From Fredinandcohnia quinoae (lineage in GTDB: Bacteria; Bacillota; Bacilli; Bacillales; Bacillaceae_L), in contig NZ_JAKTTI010000032.1 of assembly GCF_022427965.1 (NCBI RefSeq), forward strand, positions 1 through 50,932: a DNA stretch of 50,932 bases, in the 5' to 3' direction. The first letter of the stretch is position 1, and each line of letters opens with the position of its first letter. The translations under genes and the position numbers were made by a program. The notes beneath the pieces were generated by a model. That model had not been told where the DNA came from. It worked only from the letters and a program-made list of their open reading frames with translations, and made no database searches. Positions 8,453-16,696 of the stretch are shown one piece after another.

Positions 8453-9496
8453 TTATATGATAAAATACGTAATAACTGATAGAAAAATAGATGTAATTCC
8501 CATTGCAATTAGTGGTTTGAGTGCTTTAGTACGTAGATCTTTCAAACTCACATTTAGACCAAGCCCTACCATTGCAGCGGTTAATAGCCATGTTGTAACA
8601 TTAGCAACCCCATTCATAAATCCAGTAGAAACGGGAATTGTATCTCCTAATACGTAACTTCCGATTATACTCATAATGATGAAGCCAATTAAAAACCATG
8701 GAAATTCAATTTTAGCATCTGAGTCGGTCGAGCTTGTATTCTTCCTTTTCATAATATACATCAATATAAAACAAAGTGGTACAAGTAAAAAGACTCTGCC
8801 TAGTTTTGCAAGTAAACCAATGGCAAGTGCATCCTCTCCCCCTGGCGCTGCAGCGAGTGCTACATGGGCAATTTCATGCAAGCTTATCCCAACCCAGCTT
8901 CCATACTCCACATCTGTTAAGGGTAAAATCGGGCGTAAAATTGTATAAATGATAGCAAATATTGTTCCTATTAAAGCAATAATTCCGACACCTATTGCTG
9001 TATCCTCATCCTTCGATTTGACGATTGGCGCTACTGCGGCAATTGCCGCTGCACCACATACACCTGTCCCTACTCCAAGAAGGAGCGAAATGTTTTTATC
9101 AGCTTTTAATAGCTTTGCAAGCCACACTGTTAATAATATGGCAAAGATGATTACTCCCACATCCCGGATTAACAGTCCAAGTCCATCTTGTACTACAGTG
9201 TTAATGTTCAGCTTCAGTCCATACAAAACAATTGCATAACGTAATAGTTTTTTTGAAGAAAATACAATCCCAGAGCGTAGAAGCTCAGGGTAACCAAAAA
9301 ATTGACGATATAAAATAGCAATGATAATTGCTGATGCTAATTGTCCAACATGATCAAACCCAGGTGTTTTAGCTAAAAGATATCCAAGTAAAGCAATGAT
9401 AAACGTAAAAGCAACTCCACCTATCCATTTTACAAGTGGCGAGGTTTTTGGATCTGGCTGAATCGGTTCTAGTACTCTTGTACTTTCTGCTGTCAT
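8453..9496 (-). CDS. yeiH: YeiH-family putative sulfate exporter
   Basis: This 347-residue polytopic membrane protein belongs to the YeiH (UPF0324, putative sulfate exporter) family. About ten hydrophobic helices cover residues 25-345. Recognisable family segments are LYGLKLNINTVVQDG (about 92-106), GVGTGVCGAAAIAAVAPIVK (about 141-160) and ISLHEIAHVALAAAPGG (about 204-220). GGAGGCG precedes the ATG. It is divergent from a LysR regulator at 10140, the usual arrangement for yeiH, which suggests control by that regulator, probably in sulfur or redox metabolism. The substrate is not proven. Confidence 0.88.
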   Translation of the reverse strand: MTAESTRVLEPIQPDPKTSPLVKWIGGVAFTFIIALLGYLLAKTPGFDHVGQLASAIIIAILYRQFFGYPELLRSGIVFSSKKLLRYAIVLYGLKLNINTVVQDGLGLLIRDVGVIIFAILLTVWLAKLLKADKNISLLLGVGTGVCGAAAIAAVAPIVKSKDEDTAIGVGIIALIGTIFAIIYTILRPILPLTDVEYGSWVGISLHEIAHVALAAAPGGEDALAIGLLAKLGRVFLLVPLCFILMYIMKRKNTSSTDSDAKIEFPWFLIGFIIMSIIGSYVLGDTIPVSTGFMNGVANVTTWLLTAAMVGLGLNVSLKDLRTKALKPLIAMGITSIFLSVITYFII

Positions 9497-9559
9497 AATA
9501 TCGCCTCCACACTTTATCTATATCATTATCTTAATATACATTTTACTATAAGAAAAATA

Positions 9560-9577
9560 ATTATTATTGATAATAAT
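9560..9577. promoter_or_regulatory. Palindrome upstream of yeiH, candidate LysR site
   Basis: ATTATTAT-TG-ATAATAAT is a perfect 8+2+8 inverted repeat about 65 bp upstream of the yeiH start, a fitting position for the divergent LysR-type regulator. Its low complexity means it could also arise by chance. Confidence 0.35.
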
Positions 9578-9650
9578 GATAAGTAAAAGTATATAATAGG
9601 ATTTGAATATTAATAGGATTGCAGATGATTGGAGAATTTGCTCATCACTT

Positions 9651-10085
9651 TTTTCCAGTTATTAGGATTACGTGTGGGGCTTTCTGCGTTTGTACATCAC
9701 CATTTTCCAGTTACTAGGATTACGAGTGGGGCATCCGGCGTTTGCACATCAATGTTTTCCAATTATTAGGATTAAGTGAGGGACATCATGCCTTTACGCA
9801 TCACCATTTTCCAATTATTAGGATTACGTGAGGGGCATTATGCCTTTGCACATCACTATTTTCCTATTATTAGGATTACGTGAGGGACATCATGCCTTTG
9901 CGCATCACCGTTTTCCAGTTATTAGGATTATATGAGGGGCATCCGGCGTTTGCGCATCACCACTTTCCAGTTACTAGGATTACGTGAGGGGCATCCAACG
10001 TTTGCACATCATCATTTTCCAATTATTAGTATCCTATGAGGTGCATAACGCTTTCCCTCATCACCATTTCCTATTTATTAGTAGA
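9651..10085. repeat. 52-bp tandem array between yeiH and the LysR gene
   Basis: About 8.5 copies of a 52-bp unit begin at 9651, 9703, 9755, 9807, 9859, 9911, 9963 and 10015, with a partial copy at about 10067. The conserved part reads TTTTCCAGTTATTAGGATTA, then CGTGAGGGGCATC, a variable stretch, and GCATCACCA. GTGAGGGGCA and TGCGCATCAC in each unit can pair as a hairpin. No indels disturb the period until the last copy. The array fills most of the 640-bp divergent promoter region. No gene is seen in it. Confidence 0.95.
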
Positions 10086-10139
10086 TCACAAGGCGAATTA
10101 CCAAAGCGATTTGAAATTCTCATGTAGAGGGTGATTTTA

Positions 10140-11015
10140 ATGGACCAGCATTTACAAGTATTTATTACAGTTGTTGAAAAGGGTAATTTTTCGCGTGCTG
10201 CAGAGGAACTGCATATGACTCAGCCCGCTGTTAGCCAATACATTCAGGCATTTGAACGCACGATGGGTACCAAGTTATTGGACCGAACAAATAAATACGT
10301 TCGTCTTAATAAAGCAGGAGAAATCGTCTATCACCATGCGAAGGAAATTATAGGATTATATTCAAAGATGCATTATCTTGTGGATGACCTTACGAATAAA
10401 ACGAGTGGACCATTAACTATAGGAGCAAGTTATACGTTCGGTGAATATGTTTTGCCACACATTATTGTAAATATGAAGAAGGAATACCCTTTGATCACTC
10501 CATCAATTACGATTGGTAATACTAAGGATATAGCTGAGTTGATGCTTGCACATCAATTAGATATCGGAATCGTTGAGGGTGATTTTAATAATAAACAGTT
10601 ATCGATTGAACCTTTTGCGAAGGATCACTTGTATGTTGTTGCATCACCTAAGCATCGATTAGCACAACTTAAAGATGAACTTTCGATTTCAGATATAGCA
10701 GAGGAAACGTGGATTGTTAGAGAAAATGGTTCAGGTACGCGAGAAGCGGCTGAGAAATTGTTTAAGCTAGGAAAAATTGCTCCAAAGGATTTACTTGAAT
10801 TCGGTAGTACTCAACTTATTAAAGAATCTGTTGAGGCTGGTCTTGGAATAGCACTACTTTCGGATTGGGCTGTTCGAAAGGATATTGAAAATGGTGCCCT
10901 CTGTAAAATATCTATAAAAAATAGCACCATTACACGGGATTTTTCAATTGTATTGCATTCGCCTTTTCAAACGAAGGCGTTAGAAGTGTTCTTAAATATG
11001 GTAAAAGAAAAATAA
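10140..11015 (+). CDS. LysR-family regulator (YeiE/CysL-like)
   Basis: This 291-residue LysR-type regulator has an N-terminal winged helix (residues 1-60; VVEKGNFSRAAEELHMTQPA and VSQYIQAFERTMGTKLLDR) and a periplasmic-binding-protein-like effector domain (about 90-290; GPLTIGASYTFGEYVLP). The pattern resembles CysL/YeiE regulators, which often neighbour yeiH. The ATG at 10140 was chosen over the GTG at 10131 because AGAGGGTGAT is correctly spaced only for the former. The 52-bp array lies immediately upstream, so its promoter must lie in or between the repeats. A hairpin at 11016-11040 follows. Confidence 0.88.
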   Translation: MDQHLQVFITVVEKGNFSRAAEELHMTQPAVSQYIQAFERTMGTKLLDRTNKYVRLNKAGEIVYHHAKEIIGLYSKMHYLVDDLTNKTSGPLTIGASYTFGEYVLPHIIVNMKKEYPLITPSITIGNTKDIAELMLAHQLDIGIVEGDFNNKQLSIEPFAKDHLYVVASPKHRLAQLKDELSISDIAEETWIVRENGSGTREAAEKLFKLGKIAPKDLLEFGSTQLIKESVEAGLGIALLSDWAVRKDIENGALCKISIKNSTITRDFSIVLHSPFQTKALEVFLNMVKEK

Positions 11016-11040
11016 AGAGCTGAGTCACAAAATCAGCTCT
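11016..11040 (-). terminator. Terminator between convergent genes
   Basis: AGAGCTGA/TCAGCTCT stem with a nine-base loop. Read on the minus strand it is followed by TTATTTTTC, so it mainly ends the GNAT transcript and may also slow the LysR transcript. Confidence 0.75.
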
Positions 11041-11050
11041 CTATCTTACC

Positions 11051-11809
11051 TTAATCTTCAAATACCTTAAGTGCTTCATATTGGAATCCCTGATATTGAT
11101 AATTTTGCTTTTTATACATTTCCCTAGGGGTATCTTCCCCATCAGCAACCAATATTACAATTTTATCTGGAAATGATTCCATCACAAATTGTTGCAACCT
11201 ACTGCCGATCCCCTTGTTCCTATAAGATGCATCAACATTTAATCCATCAATTTCTACAGTTTCAGTCGAAACGTTAACAATCGCATATCCCGCTGACACT
11301 TCCTGATAAAATGCGAGAATTTGAACAATAGCTGGATCATCAAATTCACGTTTACTAAAGTCTATTTTTTGTCGTGCAAATTCCGATCCATATTGTAAAT
11401 CCTGATTATACTGGAGTTGTAAAAAGTTCTCTACGTTTTGGTTATTAACAGCTTTAATTTCAATATCTTGATTGTTGTTAACCTTTGGAAAACAATTTGG
11501 CCTTATTGCATATAATTCCAAAAATCCACTTTCATAACCCGTTTCTGTTAGATAAATTCTTACTTCTTCAGATAGTTTTTCATTTTCAGGAAAGTAAAAC
11601 TTCAGATGATTTTGACCTCGTTTTAGATGAAAGTCCCTTAAATACTTTTCAGTATCCTTTAATTCAGATATTCCGGGCATCTTTTTAAACTCGATAAAGT
11701 TACTATCATACATAATGAGCATTTCAGGATAATGAACATGTGTAAATAGATTATTTTCTAGTACAATATTTCCAACCTTTTTAATATCTTTAAATGTAAT
11801 TCCCCTCAT
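11051..11809 (-). CDS. GNAT-family N-acetyltransferase
   Basis: This 252-residue protein carries a C-terminal GNAT domain (about residues 115-250). The acetyl-CoA binding motif A is seen as GLNVDASYRNKGIGSRLQQFV (about 189-209, with RNKGIG as the pyrophosphate loop). Motif B is likely EMYKKQNYQYQGFQYEAL at the end. The first 110 residues look like a degenerate second GNAT-like domain. The substrate is unknown. It lies 15 bases downstream of the ABC-F gene on the same strand, so it is probably co-induced through the ABC-F leader. A resistance role is a guess from context. Confidence 0.8.
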   Translation of the reverse strand: MRGITFKDIKKVGNIVLENNLFTHVHYPEMLIMYDSNFIEFKKMPGISELKDTEKYLRDFHLKRGQNHLKFYFPENEKLSEEVRIYLTETGYESGFLELYAIRPNCFPKVNNNQDIEIKAVNNQNVENFLQLQYNQDLQYGSEFARQKIDFSKREFDDPAIVQILAFYQEVSAGYAIVNVSTETVEIDGLNVDASYRNKGIGSRLQQFVMESFPDKIVILVADGEDTPREMYKKQNYQYQGFQYEALKVFED

Positions 11810-11824
11810 TTTGTACTCTCCCTT

Positions 11825-13681
11825 TTAACCTAATCTTTCATAAATCTCTTCCCACTGCTTCTCCAATTCTTCCTTTTTTGTATATAGTTGTTGAATTCGC
11901 TCCAAGTCTTGAATACCTAATAGCAGTTGATCCAGCTCTGAAATCTTAGCCTCTACTATTTCTAATTCCTTCTCCAAGTTCACCTCATCATTTGTCTTTT
12001 CTTTTATTTTGATTCTTGCTGGTTCTACTATTTTTCGTTCCTTTCTATCTGTCATTTTCTTAGCCATCTTCTCCTTGGCCCAAGTATAGTTCCCTTCAAA
12101 ACAATGAACCTCTTTTGAATCAATCCAATAAATTCGATCAAAAAGCTTATTAAGAAAGTAACGGTCATGTGAAACAGCTAGAATTGTACCGTTATATTCG
12201 TCAAGTGCTTCCTCCAACACTTCTCTTGATTCGATATCAAGATGATTCGTTGGCTCATCCAAAATAAGTAAATTTATATCCTGATACATTAGTTGTGCCA
12301 AGCGAAGCCTCATTCTTTCACCACCACTAAGCTGTGAAACTTTACGAAAGACAGAATATCCGTAGAATAAGAACCTTGCTAAAATTTGTCGTGCTTCTCC
12401 TTCTGTAACACTAACCTCATTGCGAAAGACTTCGATAATTGTTTCATCATGACTTTCAGAGAAAATTTGCTGTGATAAATACCCAATCTTCACGTTACTT
12501 CCAACCCGTATTTCACCTTCATCAGCTTGAATTTGGTTTAAAATCATTTTCAATATCGTTGATTTACCGCTTCCATTTTCACCGATAATTGCTACTCTTT
12601 GCTGATAAGTTATATGCATATTGACATGATTAAAAAGTACTCGTTCTCCAAATTGCTTAAACACATTATTAAGAACAATCACATCTTTTCCACTACGATC
12701 CAAAGATTCTACTTCGAAATTCATTTTCTTCCGATTTATGACTGGTCGATCTAATTTCTTCATTCGTTCTAGCGCTCGTTCCATATTTCGCGCACGTTTA
12801 TGAAGGCCCTCGTTAGGTGGATTCGCACGATTTGCCCATTCCTTAAGCCTTTTAATTGCTTCCTTCATTTTCTTTATTTTCTTTTGTTGCTCCTCGTAGG
12901 CTTGAAACTCCCTTAAGATTTGCTCTTCCTTCTCTTTGACATACCCTGAAAAGCTAGTCTGATAACACTTGATTTCTCCATCTTCTAAATCAAAAATCCT
13001 ATTCACTACCTCATCTAAAAAATAGCGATCATGGGATACAACAATAACTGAGCCACGATAATCTTTTAAAAAAGTCCCAAGCCACTCAACCGCCATTAAA
13101 TCAAGATGGTTCGTTGGTTCATCTAGTAGTAATAAATCTGGATTTTTCAAAAGGCTAAGCCCTAAACCAACCTTAGTTTTTTCTCCACCACTTAAAGTTG
13201 AAAAAGTTTTTTCTAATAAGTTATTAAGTGAAAGACCATTGACCACTTTCTCTATATTGGACTCTATTTCATAACCACCCTGGAGGGAAAATTGATCTTG
13301 AATATCCCCGTAATCTTTTATTAATTTTTCAAGATGTTCCCCGGTCGTTTCCTTGCTCATCTCGAGTTCCAGTATCTTCATTTTTTCTTCTATTTGTAAA
13401 AGCTCTTTGAAGGCTGTTTTTAATACAGCTTTTGTTGTTAATTGGCTATGATAATCTGGAATTTGCGTTAAATAGCCAATTTTTGTTCCCTTTTTCCAAT
13501 GGATTTCCCCAGTGTCTGGTGTTTCCACAGCAGCAATAAGCTTAAACAAAGTTGACTTTCCACTACCATTCCGACCCACTAGTCCGATACGAGCCCCTTC
13601 ATTCATTTCAAATGAAATATCTTCAAAAATGGTATTACCACCATATGATTTTGTTACTTTATTCGCACTGCAAATGATCAT
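11825..13681 (-). CDS. ABC-F family ATPase, likely ribosome-protection type
   Basis: This 618-residue soluble protein has two tandem ABC ATPase domains and no membrane segment. Domain 1 has Walker A GRNGSGKST (about 36-44), signature LSGGEKTK and Walker B LLLLDEPTNHLD. Domain 2 has GENGSGKST, LSGGERMR and LLILDEPTNHLD. A charged coiled linker (about 245-315) lies between them, and a charged coiled C-terminal extension (about 535-618) follows. ABC-F proteins bind the ribosomal E site; some displace antibiotics. Which subfamily is uncertain. The resistance reading rests mainly on the leader upstream (two small ORFs, two terminators). AAGGAGG precedes the ATG, which overlaps the stop of the second leader ORF. 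Confidence 0.88.
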   Translation of the reverse strand: MIICSANKVTKSYGGNTIFEDISFEMNEGARIGLVGRNGSGKSTLFKLIAAVETPDTGEIHWKKGTKIGYLTQIPDYHSQLTTKAVLKTAFKELLQIEEKMKILELEMSKETTGEHLEKLIKDYGDIQDQFSLQGGYEIESNIEKVVNGLSLNNLLEKTFSTLSGGEKTKVGLGLSLLKNPDLLLLDEPTNHLDLMAVEWLGTFLKDYRGSVIVVSHDRYFLDEVVNRIFDLEDGEIKCYQTSFSGYVKEKEEQILREFQAYEEQQKKIKKMKEAIKRLKEWANRANPPNEGLHKRARNMERALERMKKLDRPVINRKKMNFEVESLDRSGKDVIVLNNVFKQFGERVLFNHVNMHITYQQRVAIIGENGSGKSTILKMILNQIQADEGEIRVGSNVKIGYLSQQIFSESHDETIIEVFRNEVSVTEGEARQILARFLFYGYSVFRKVSQLSGGERMRLRLAQLMYQDINLLILDEPTNHLDIESREVLEEALDEYNGTILAVSHDRYFLNKLFDRIYWIDSKEVHCFEGNYTWAKEKMAKKMTDRKERKIVEPARIKIKEKTNDEVNLEKELEIVEAKISELDQLLLGIQDLERIQQLYTKKEELEKQWEEIYERLG

Positions 13682-13782
13682 GGTTCATTCCTCCTTAAAA
13701 AAATGCAGAAAAAAGCCACGGAGAAGACAACACTCCCCATGGCAAAATAAATAGTTATAAGGTATAAAAAAAGGGAGAGCAT
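13678..13782 (-). CDS. Second leader ORF of the ABC-F gene (34 residues)
   Basis: A 34-codon ORF starts at an ATG with an ideal AAGGAGG ribosome binding site and ends in a TGA that overlaps the ABC-F ATG (ATGA). The peptide is strongly hydrophobic (MLSLFLYLITIYF at its start) and ends in RRNEP. Its ribosome binding site is also the 5' arm of terminator 1 and its coding sequence contains terminator 2, so its translation should affect both hairpins. It could be a regulatory leader peptide, a small membrane peptide, or both. Confidence 0.5.
   Translation of the reverse strand: MLSLFLYLITIYFAMGSVVFSVAFFCIFLRRNEP
13709..13743 (-). terminator. Leader terminator 2, just before the ABC-F ribosome binding site
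   Basis: GCCATGGGGAG pairs with CTTCTCCGTGGC (with G-U pairs) and is followed by TTTTTTC. It lies about 30 bases before the ABC-F start, an attenuator position. Confidence 0.75.
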
Positions 13783-13796
13783 GAAAAGCCCTCCTT
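13766..13796 (-). terminator. Leader terminator 1 of the ABC-F operon
   Basis: GGAGGGC pairs with GCTCTCC around TTTTCAT and is followed by CTTTTTTT. It is located between the first and second leader ORFs, and its 5' arm carries the AAGGAGG of the second ORF. Confidence 0.75.
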
Positions 13797-13846
13797 AAAC
13801 CTTCTTATTGTGGGTTTGAGATGTTTTCACTGTTTTAAATTGCTGT

Positions 13847-13963
13847 TCAGTTGTTAAAAAAGGGCACACGTATCCCGTTAACAACTGAAACCGCAAATTT
13901 TGCACGGCAAAAATATAGGAATTCGATCCAATATCCGCGCAATAAAACAGCTTGCTTTAACAT
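13847..13963 (-). CDS. First leader peptide of the ABC-F operon (38 residues)
   Basis: A 38-codon ORF opens with ATG behind a very strong GCGGAGGTGGGG ribosome binding site and ends about 50 bases before terminator 1. The peptide begins MLKQAVLLRGYW and ends RVPFFNN. A perfect 12-bp inverted repeat (TTCAGTTGTTAA/TTAACAACTGAA, 13846-13889) spans its last codons and the stop, so a ribosome stalled or reading there would change the fold of the downstream leader. Upstream leader peptides of this kind control several antibiotic-inducible ABC-F genes. A TATAAT-like -10 box lies at 13994-13999. Confidence 0.6.
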   Translation of the reverse strand: MLKQAVLLRGYWIEFLYFCRAKFAVSVVNGIRVPFFNN

Positions 13964-14046
13964 CCTTCCCCACCTCCGCTTCATCAATATTCTATTATAT
14001 TCTAATCTTTCTAATAATTTATTTCAAGTTTTTAGAAAAAAAAGGT

Positions 14047-14087
14047 TAAAAATGCACACGATGTTTCGATTGAAACACTGTGTGCAT
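14047..14087 (-). terminator. Terminator of the first PepSY gene
   Basis: ATGCACAC/GTGTGCAT stem with an inner GTTTC/GAAAC stem, followed on the minus strand by TTTTTAACC. It begins about ten bases after the stop at 14098. Confidence 0.8.
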
Positions 14088-14097
14088 AGTCTTGTTA

Positions 14098-14637
14098 CTA
14101 CCTATCAACTTCTTTTTTCAGTATCTCCCCAGTGAACACATCAATTTTATAATCGATTTCGTATCCTTCGTGTCGCATTTCAATTTCATAATAGCCATCA
14201 TCATCCAAGTCTACTTCTGTAATTTTGCCCGGAGTGTCCTTTGTCGCGATTGCTACTGCTTCTTCTTTAGATATTATTTTTTCGGATTTGGAAATGACAT
14301 TTAAATTATCATCATCAAAATCGTTTAGATCATCATCGTCATCCATGATTATTTCACCTGATTTTGCATCAATATCCAAATCGATATCATCGTAAGAATC
14401 TTTGTGATTCACTTCAATTTCATATTTGTAGGCTCCATTATCTCGATCAAGTTCAATACTTTTTACAGTTCCGCCAACTTTTTCAATTGCTATCTTTTCT
14501 GCCTTTTCCATTGAAATAAGATTGGCTTCTTTAATTGTAGCTAAATCTTTCTTTTTATCATAAAATGCTTCAGCACCCATTGCCCCACCTAATAATACAA
14601 CACCAGCAATACCTAAAATTAATAATTTTTGTTTCAT
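14098..14637 (-). CDS. Secreted or lipid-facing PepSY-domain protein with two repeats
   Basis: This 179-residue protein has an N-terminal signal or anchor helix (residues 4-25) followed by two PepSY domains (about 40-100 and 118-178). Each repeat shows the pattern of AxxIAxxxxxG, then an EIE strand, a DxxSGEI turn. The linker is strongly acidic (DDDDDLNDFDDDN, about 99-111), which could bind cations. AAGGAGG precedes the ATG. It resembles the PepSY proteins beside B. subtilis ykoGH. A direct repeat, TGAGAA-N5-TGAGAA, lies upstream at 14708-14724, suggesting control by the adjacent response regulator. Confidence 0.82.
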   Translation of the reverse strand: MKQKLLILGIAGVVLLGGAMGAEAFYDKKKDLATIKEANLISMEKAEKIAIEKVGGTVKSIELDRDNGAYKYEIEVNHKDSYDDIDLDIDAKSGEIIMDDDDDLNDFDDDNLNVISKSEKIISKEEAVAIATKDTPGKITEVDLDDDGYYEIEMRHEGYEIDYKIDVFTGEILKKEVDR

Positions 14638-14707
14638 CTGGTTTTCCTCCTTTGTTTACTATACTTACATCATAGCCACCGAAGATGAGTAAAGTCGTAA
14701 AGGAATA

Positions 14708-14724
14708 TGAGAATTTGATGAGAA
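14708..14724. promoter_or_regulatory. Direct-repeat box upstream of PepSY gene 1
   Basis: TGAGAA-TTTGA-TGAGAA: two hexamers 11 bp apart, typical of OmpR-family binding. The same box with spacer TTTAC is at 15330-15346, upstream of the other PepSY gene (15 of 17 bases identical). Confidence 0.6.
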
Positions 14725-14737
14725 AGGGATGAATTTT

Positions 14738-15283
14738 TTAATCATCCCATCTTATTGTATGAACTTCTCCTGTTATTGCATTAATTTGCACTGTCGCATC
14801 CTCACCATCTTCTCGCTCTATTTCAACTAGATAGAACGTAATACCACCCAATTGTTCAATGTCAACATCATCAACATCACCTTTTACTTGTTGAAGGGCA
14901 ATGACCTTCGCTTCATTCTCTGTTATGCCATTTGAAGCTTCTTGTGGAGACTGTTCCGAATCATCTTCATCATTAGGTTCTTCGTTTTGTATTGGTTCTT
15001 TTGCTGTTTCACCAGTTGCAATCCTTGTTAAAGCACTAATATCTCCTGAATTTCGATTAATCTCTACTTGGTAGAGACCTGTTTCTAGTTTAATTTGGAT
15101 GTTATACACATCACTGAATTGTTTAATCTCAACGATATCACCACTATACATATCTTGAACGAGCTTTCCTGCTTCCGCTCCAGTTAAAGGTTTCGCAGAG
15201 GTGTTTATTTTAGTAGCTTGCCAAATAATAAATGCGACAAGCAAAACACTGACAACTACCATTATTAATTTGGGTTGTTTCAT
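14738..15283 (-). CDS. Membrane-anchored PepSY-domain protein
   Basis: This 181-residue protein has one N-terminal membrane helix (about residues 5-23), an outer PepSY-like domain (about 30-90), an acidic linker (NEEPNDEDDSEQSPQEA) and a second PepSY domain (about 115-178, ending in NAITGEVHTIRWDD). PepSY domains are thought to bind or inhibit extracellular peptides or proteases. The ATG at 15283 was chosen because GGGGTG lies six bases upstream; the ATG at 15304 has no ribosome binding site. It follows the kinase gene by about 30 bases, and the direct-repeat box lies in the end of the kinase gene. Confidence 0.8.
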   Translation of the reverse strand: MKQPKLIMVVVSVLLVAFIIWQATKINTSAKPLTGAEAGKLVQDMYSGDIVEIKQFSDVYNIQIKLETGLYQVEINRNSGDISALTRIATGETAKEPIQNEEPNDEDDSEQSPQEASNGITENEAKVIALQQVKGDVDDVDIEQLGGITFYLVEIEREDGEDATVQINAITGEVHTIRWDD

Positions 15284-15313
15284 TCGTTTCACCCCATTAT
15301 CCATTTGTTTCTA

Positions 15314-16696
15314 CTATACAAGACGATTATGAGAATTTACTGAGAATGATACGACATCAAGTGTAATTTGTGCAGTTGTCCCTTGTCCTTCTGTGCTTTC
15401 TAACTTTAATCCTGCTCCCATTGCATCTGCAATTTCCTTCGCAAGTGAAAGGCCAAGTCCAAAACCACCTGTCTTCCTAGTTCTAGCCACATCGACTCGA
15501 TAGAACCGATCAAATACTTTTGCTAGATCATCCTTCGGAATTCCAATTCCTTTGTCAATCACTTCTATAAAAGCTGTTCTTTGCTGGGACCTTATCCTTA
15601 CCGTTATCGGATCCTCACTGTATTTATGTGCATTTTGCATAAGAATATAGAAGAGCTGTTTTACCTTTTGAGGATCTGCTTTTACTATAATATTTTGATC
15701 TCCTTTAATTTCAATTTCACGTTTGTAAGCTTCTTTGAAAGAACGGACTGCTTCCTCAATAAGCTTTGTGAGATTGATTTGCTTCTTCTCAATTTTCCAT
15801 CGTTCATCATGCTTAGCTAATAATAAAAGTTGTTGTGTTAATTCACTCATGCGAATAGCTTCTGAATGGATTGCTTCAACTGATTCATGAAATAATTCTG
15901 GATTATCAAGTCCTCTTCGTTTTAAAAGATTTGCATATGATTCAATCACTGTTAACGGTGTCTTTAATTCATGTGAAGCATTTGAAACAAATTGCTCCTG
16001 TTTTTCAAAATTTTTACCGAGTAAATCCATCATCTCATTAAAAGTTTCACCCATTTGATAGAGTTCATCCTTTGATTTCTTTGGAAGTTCGATCTGTTGA
16101 TATTGACCATTTTCTCGTATTTTCCGCATTGTCTTAATCATCGAAGTAATCGGTTGAGTGATAAAATTACTAAGAAAACGCGTTGAGATTAGTACAGGGA
16201 TAGTAGCCAAAAGTGTAACGATAATCAAAACAATTTGTAATGTTTTTAAGTTTTTTTCAACTGAAGCAAGTTTTTCGATTACCTGTAGTTCTACAACTTC
16301 CCCACCTTCCCATATCATCGGAATCGAAACAAATGCATGGGGGATACCTTGATAATCAACAATCTCCAGCTTTTCCTTTTTATGATACATGGTTGGAAAG
16401 TCCTTCAAATCACTCAGCTCGGGAGCCGATACTGCCTGATCAACGCTACTATCAGGGCGAACAATTTTAAGCATTCCATTGACTGGTGCATACGCAATCA
16501 ATAAGTTTTTTGCTGGAACCGTTGACTCAGTTTGTGTAATTCCTTTTAAGGTTTTCAACGCTTCGTCTGAAGTTCTATCTAGTTCACTACTAAGCATCAT
16601 CCGACTAAAGGTAAAATAGGAAGCACTATTAATGAGAATCAATAGGAGAATAAACATAACTGCTGTTGATAAATTTATTTTCGTTCGTAGCCTCAT
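15314..16696 (-). CDS. ykoH: Sensor histidine kinase (YkoH-like)
   Basis: This 460-residue membrane kinase has two transmembrane helices (about residues 8-30 and 152-172) flanking a 120-residue outer sensor region. A HAMP domain follows (about 173-225), then the HisKA phosphoacceptor in SNASHELKTPLTVIESY (His about 242) and an HATPase domain with N box (LMQNAHKYSE), G1 (DKGIGIP) and G2 (GFGLGLSLAK). It phosphorylates the response regulator encoded just upstream, whose stop overlaps the kinase start by four bases (ATGA). The neighbouring PepSY genes match the B. subtilis ykoGHIJ neighbourhood, so the symbol is proposed on context and resemblance. Confidence 0.85.
   Translation of the reverse strand: MRLRTKINLSTAVMFILLLILINSASYFTFSRMMLSSELDRTSDEALKTLKGITQTESTVPAKNLLIAYAPVNGMLKIVRPDSSVDQAVSAPELSDLKDFPTMYHKKEKLEIVDYQGIPHAFVSIPMIWEGGEVVELQVIEKLASVEKNLKTLQIVLIIVTLLATIPVLISTRFLSNFITQPITSMIKTMRKIRENGQYQQIELPKKSKDELYQMGETFNEMMDLLGKNFEKQEQFVSNASHELKTPLTVIESYANLLKRRGLDNPELFHESVEAIHSEAIRMSELTQQLLLLAKHDERWKIEKKQINLTKLIEEAVRSFKEAYKREIEIKGDQNIIVKADPQKVKQLFYILMQNAHKYSEDPITVRIRSQQRTAFIEVIDKGIGIPKDDLAKVFDRFYRVDVARTRKTGGFGLGLSLAKEIADAMGAGLKLESTEGQGTTAQITLDVVSFSVNSHNRLV
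15330..15346. promoter_or_regulatory. Direct-repeat box upstream of PepSY gene 2, inside the kinase 3' end
   Basis: TGAGAA-TTTAC-TGAGAA, 11-bp period, overlapping the last codons of the kinase gene. It nearly duplicates the box at 14708-14724. Confidence 0.6.

Noticed and set aside
8409-9239. Plus-strand ORFs across the yeiH region
   Set aside because: They are antisense shadows of the yeiH gene, which has clear family motifs and membrane helices.
9555-9590. Fur-box-like sequence GATAATAATGATAA upstream of yeiH
   Set aside because: The second half does not fit the 7-1-7 Fur pattern, and AT-rich runs give such matches by chance. Kept only as a general palindrome.
13851-14304. Plus-strand ORFs opposite the ABC-F leader and the PepSY gene
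   Set aside because: They are shadows of the minus-strand leader and PepSY gene with no ribosome binding site.
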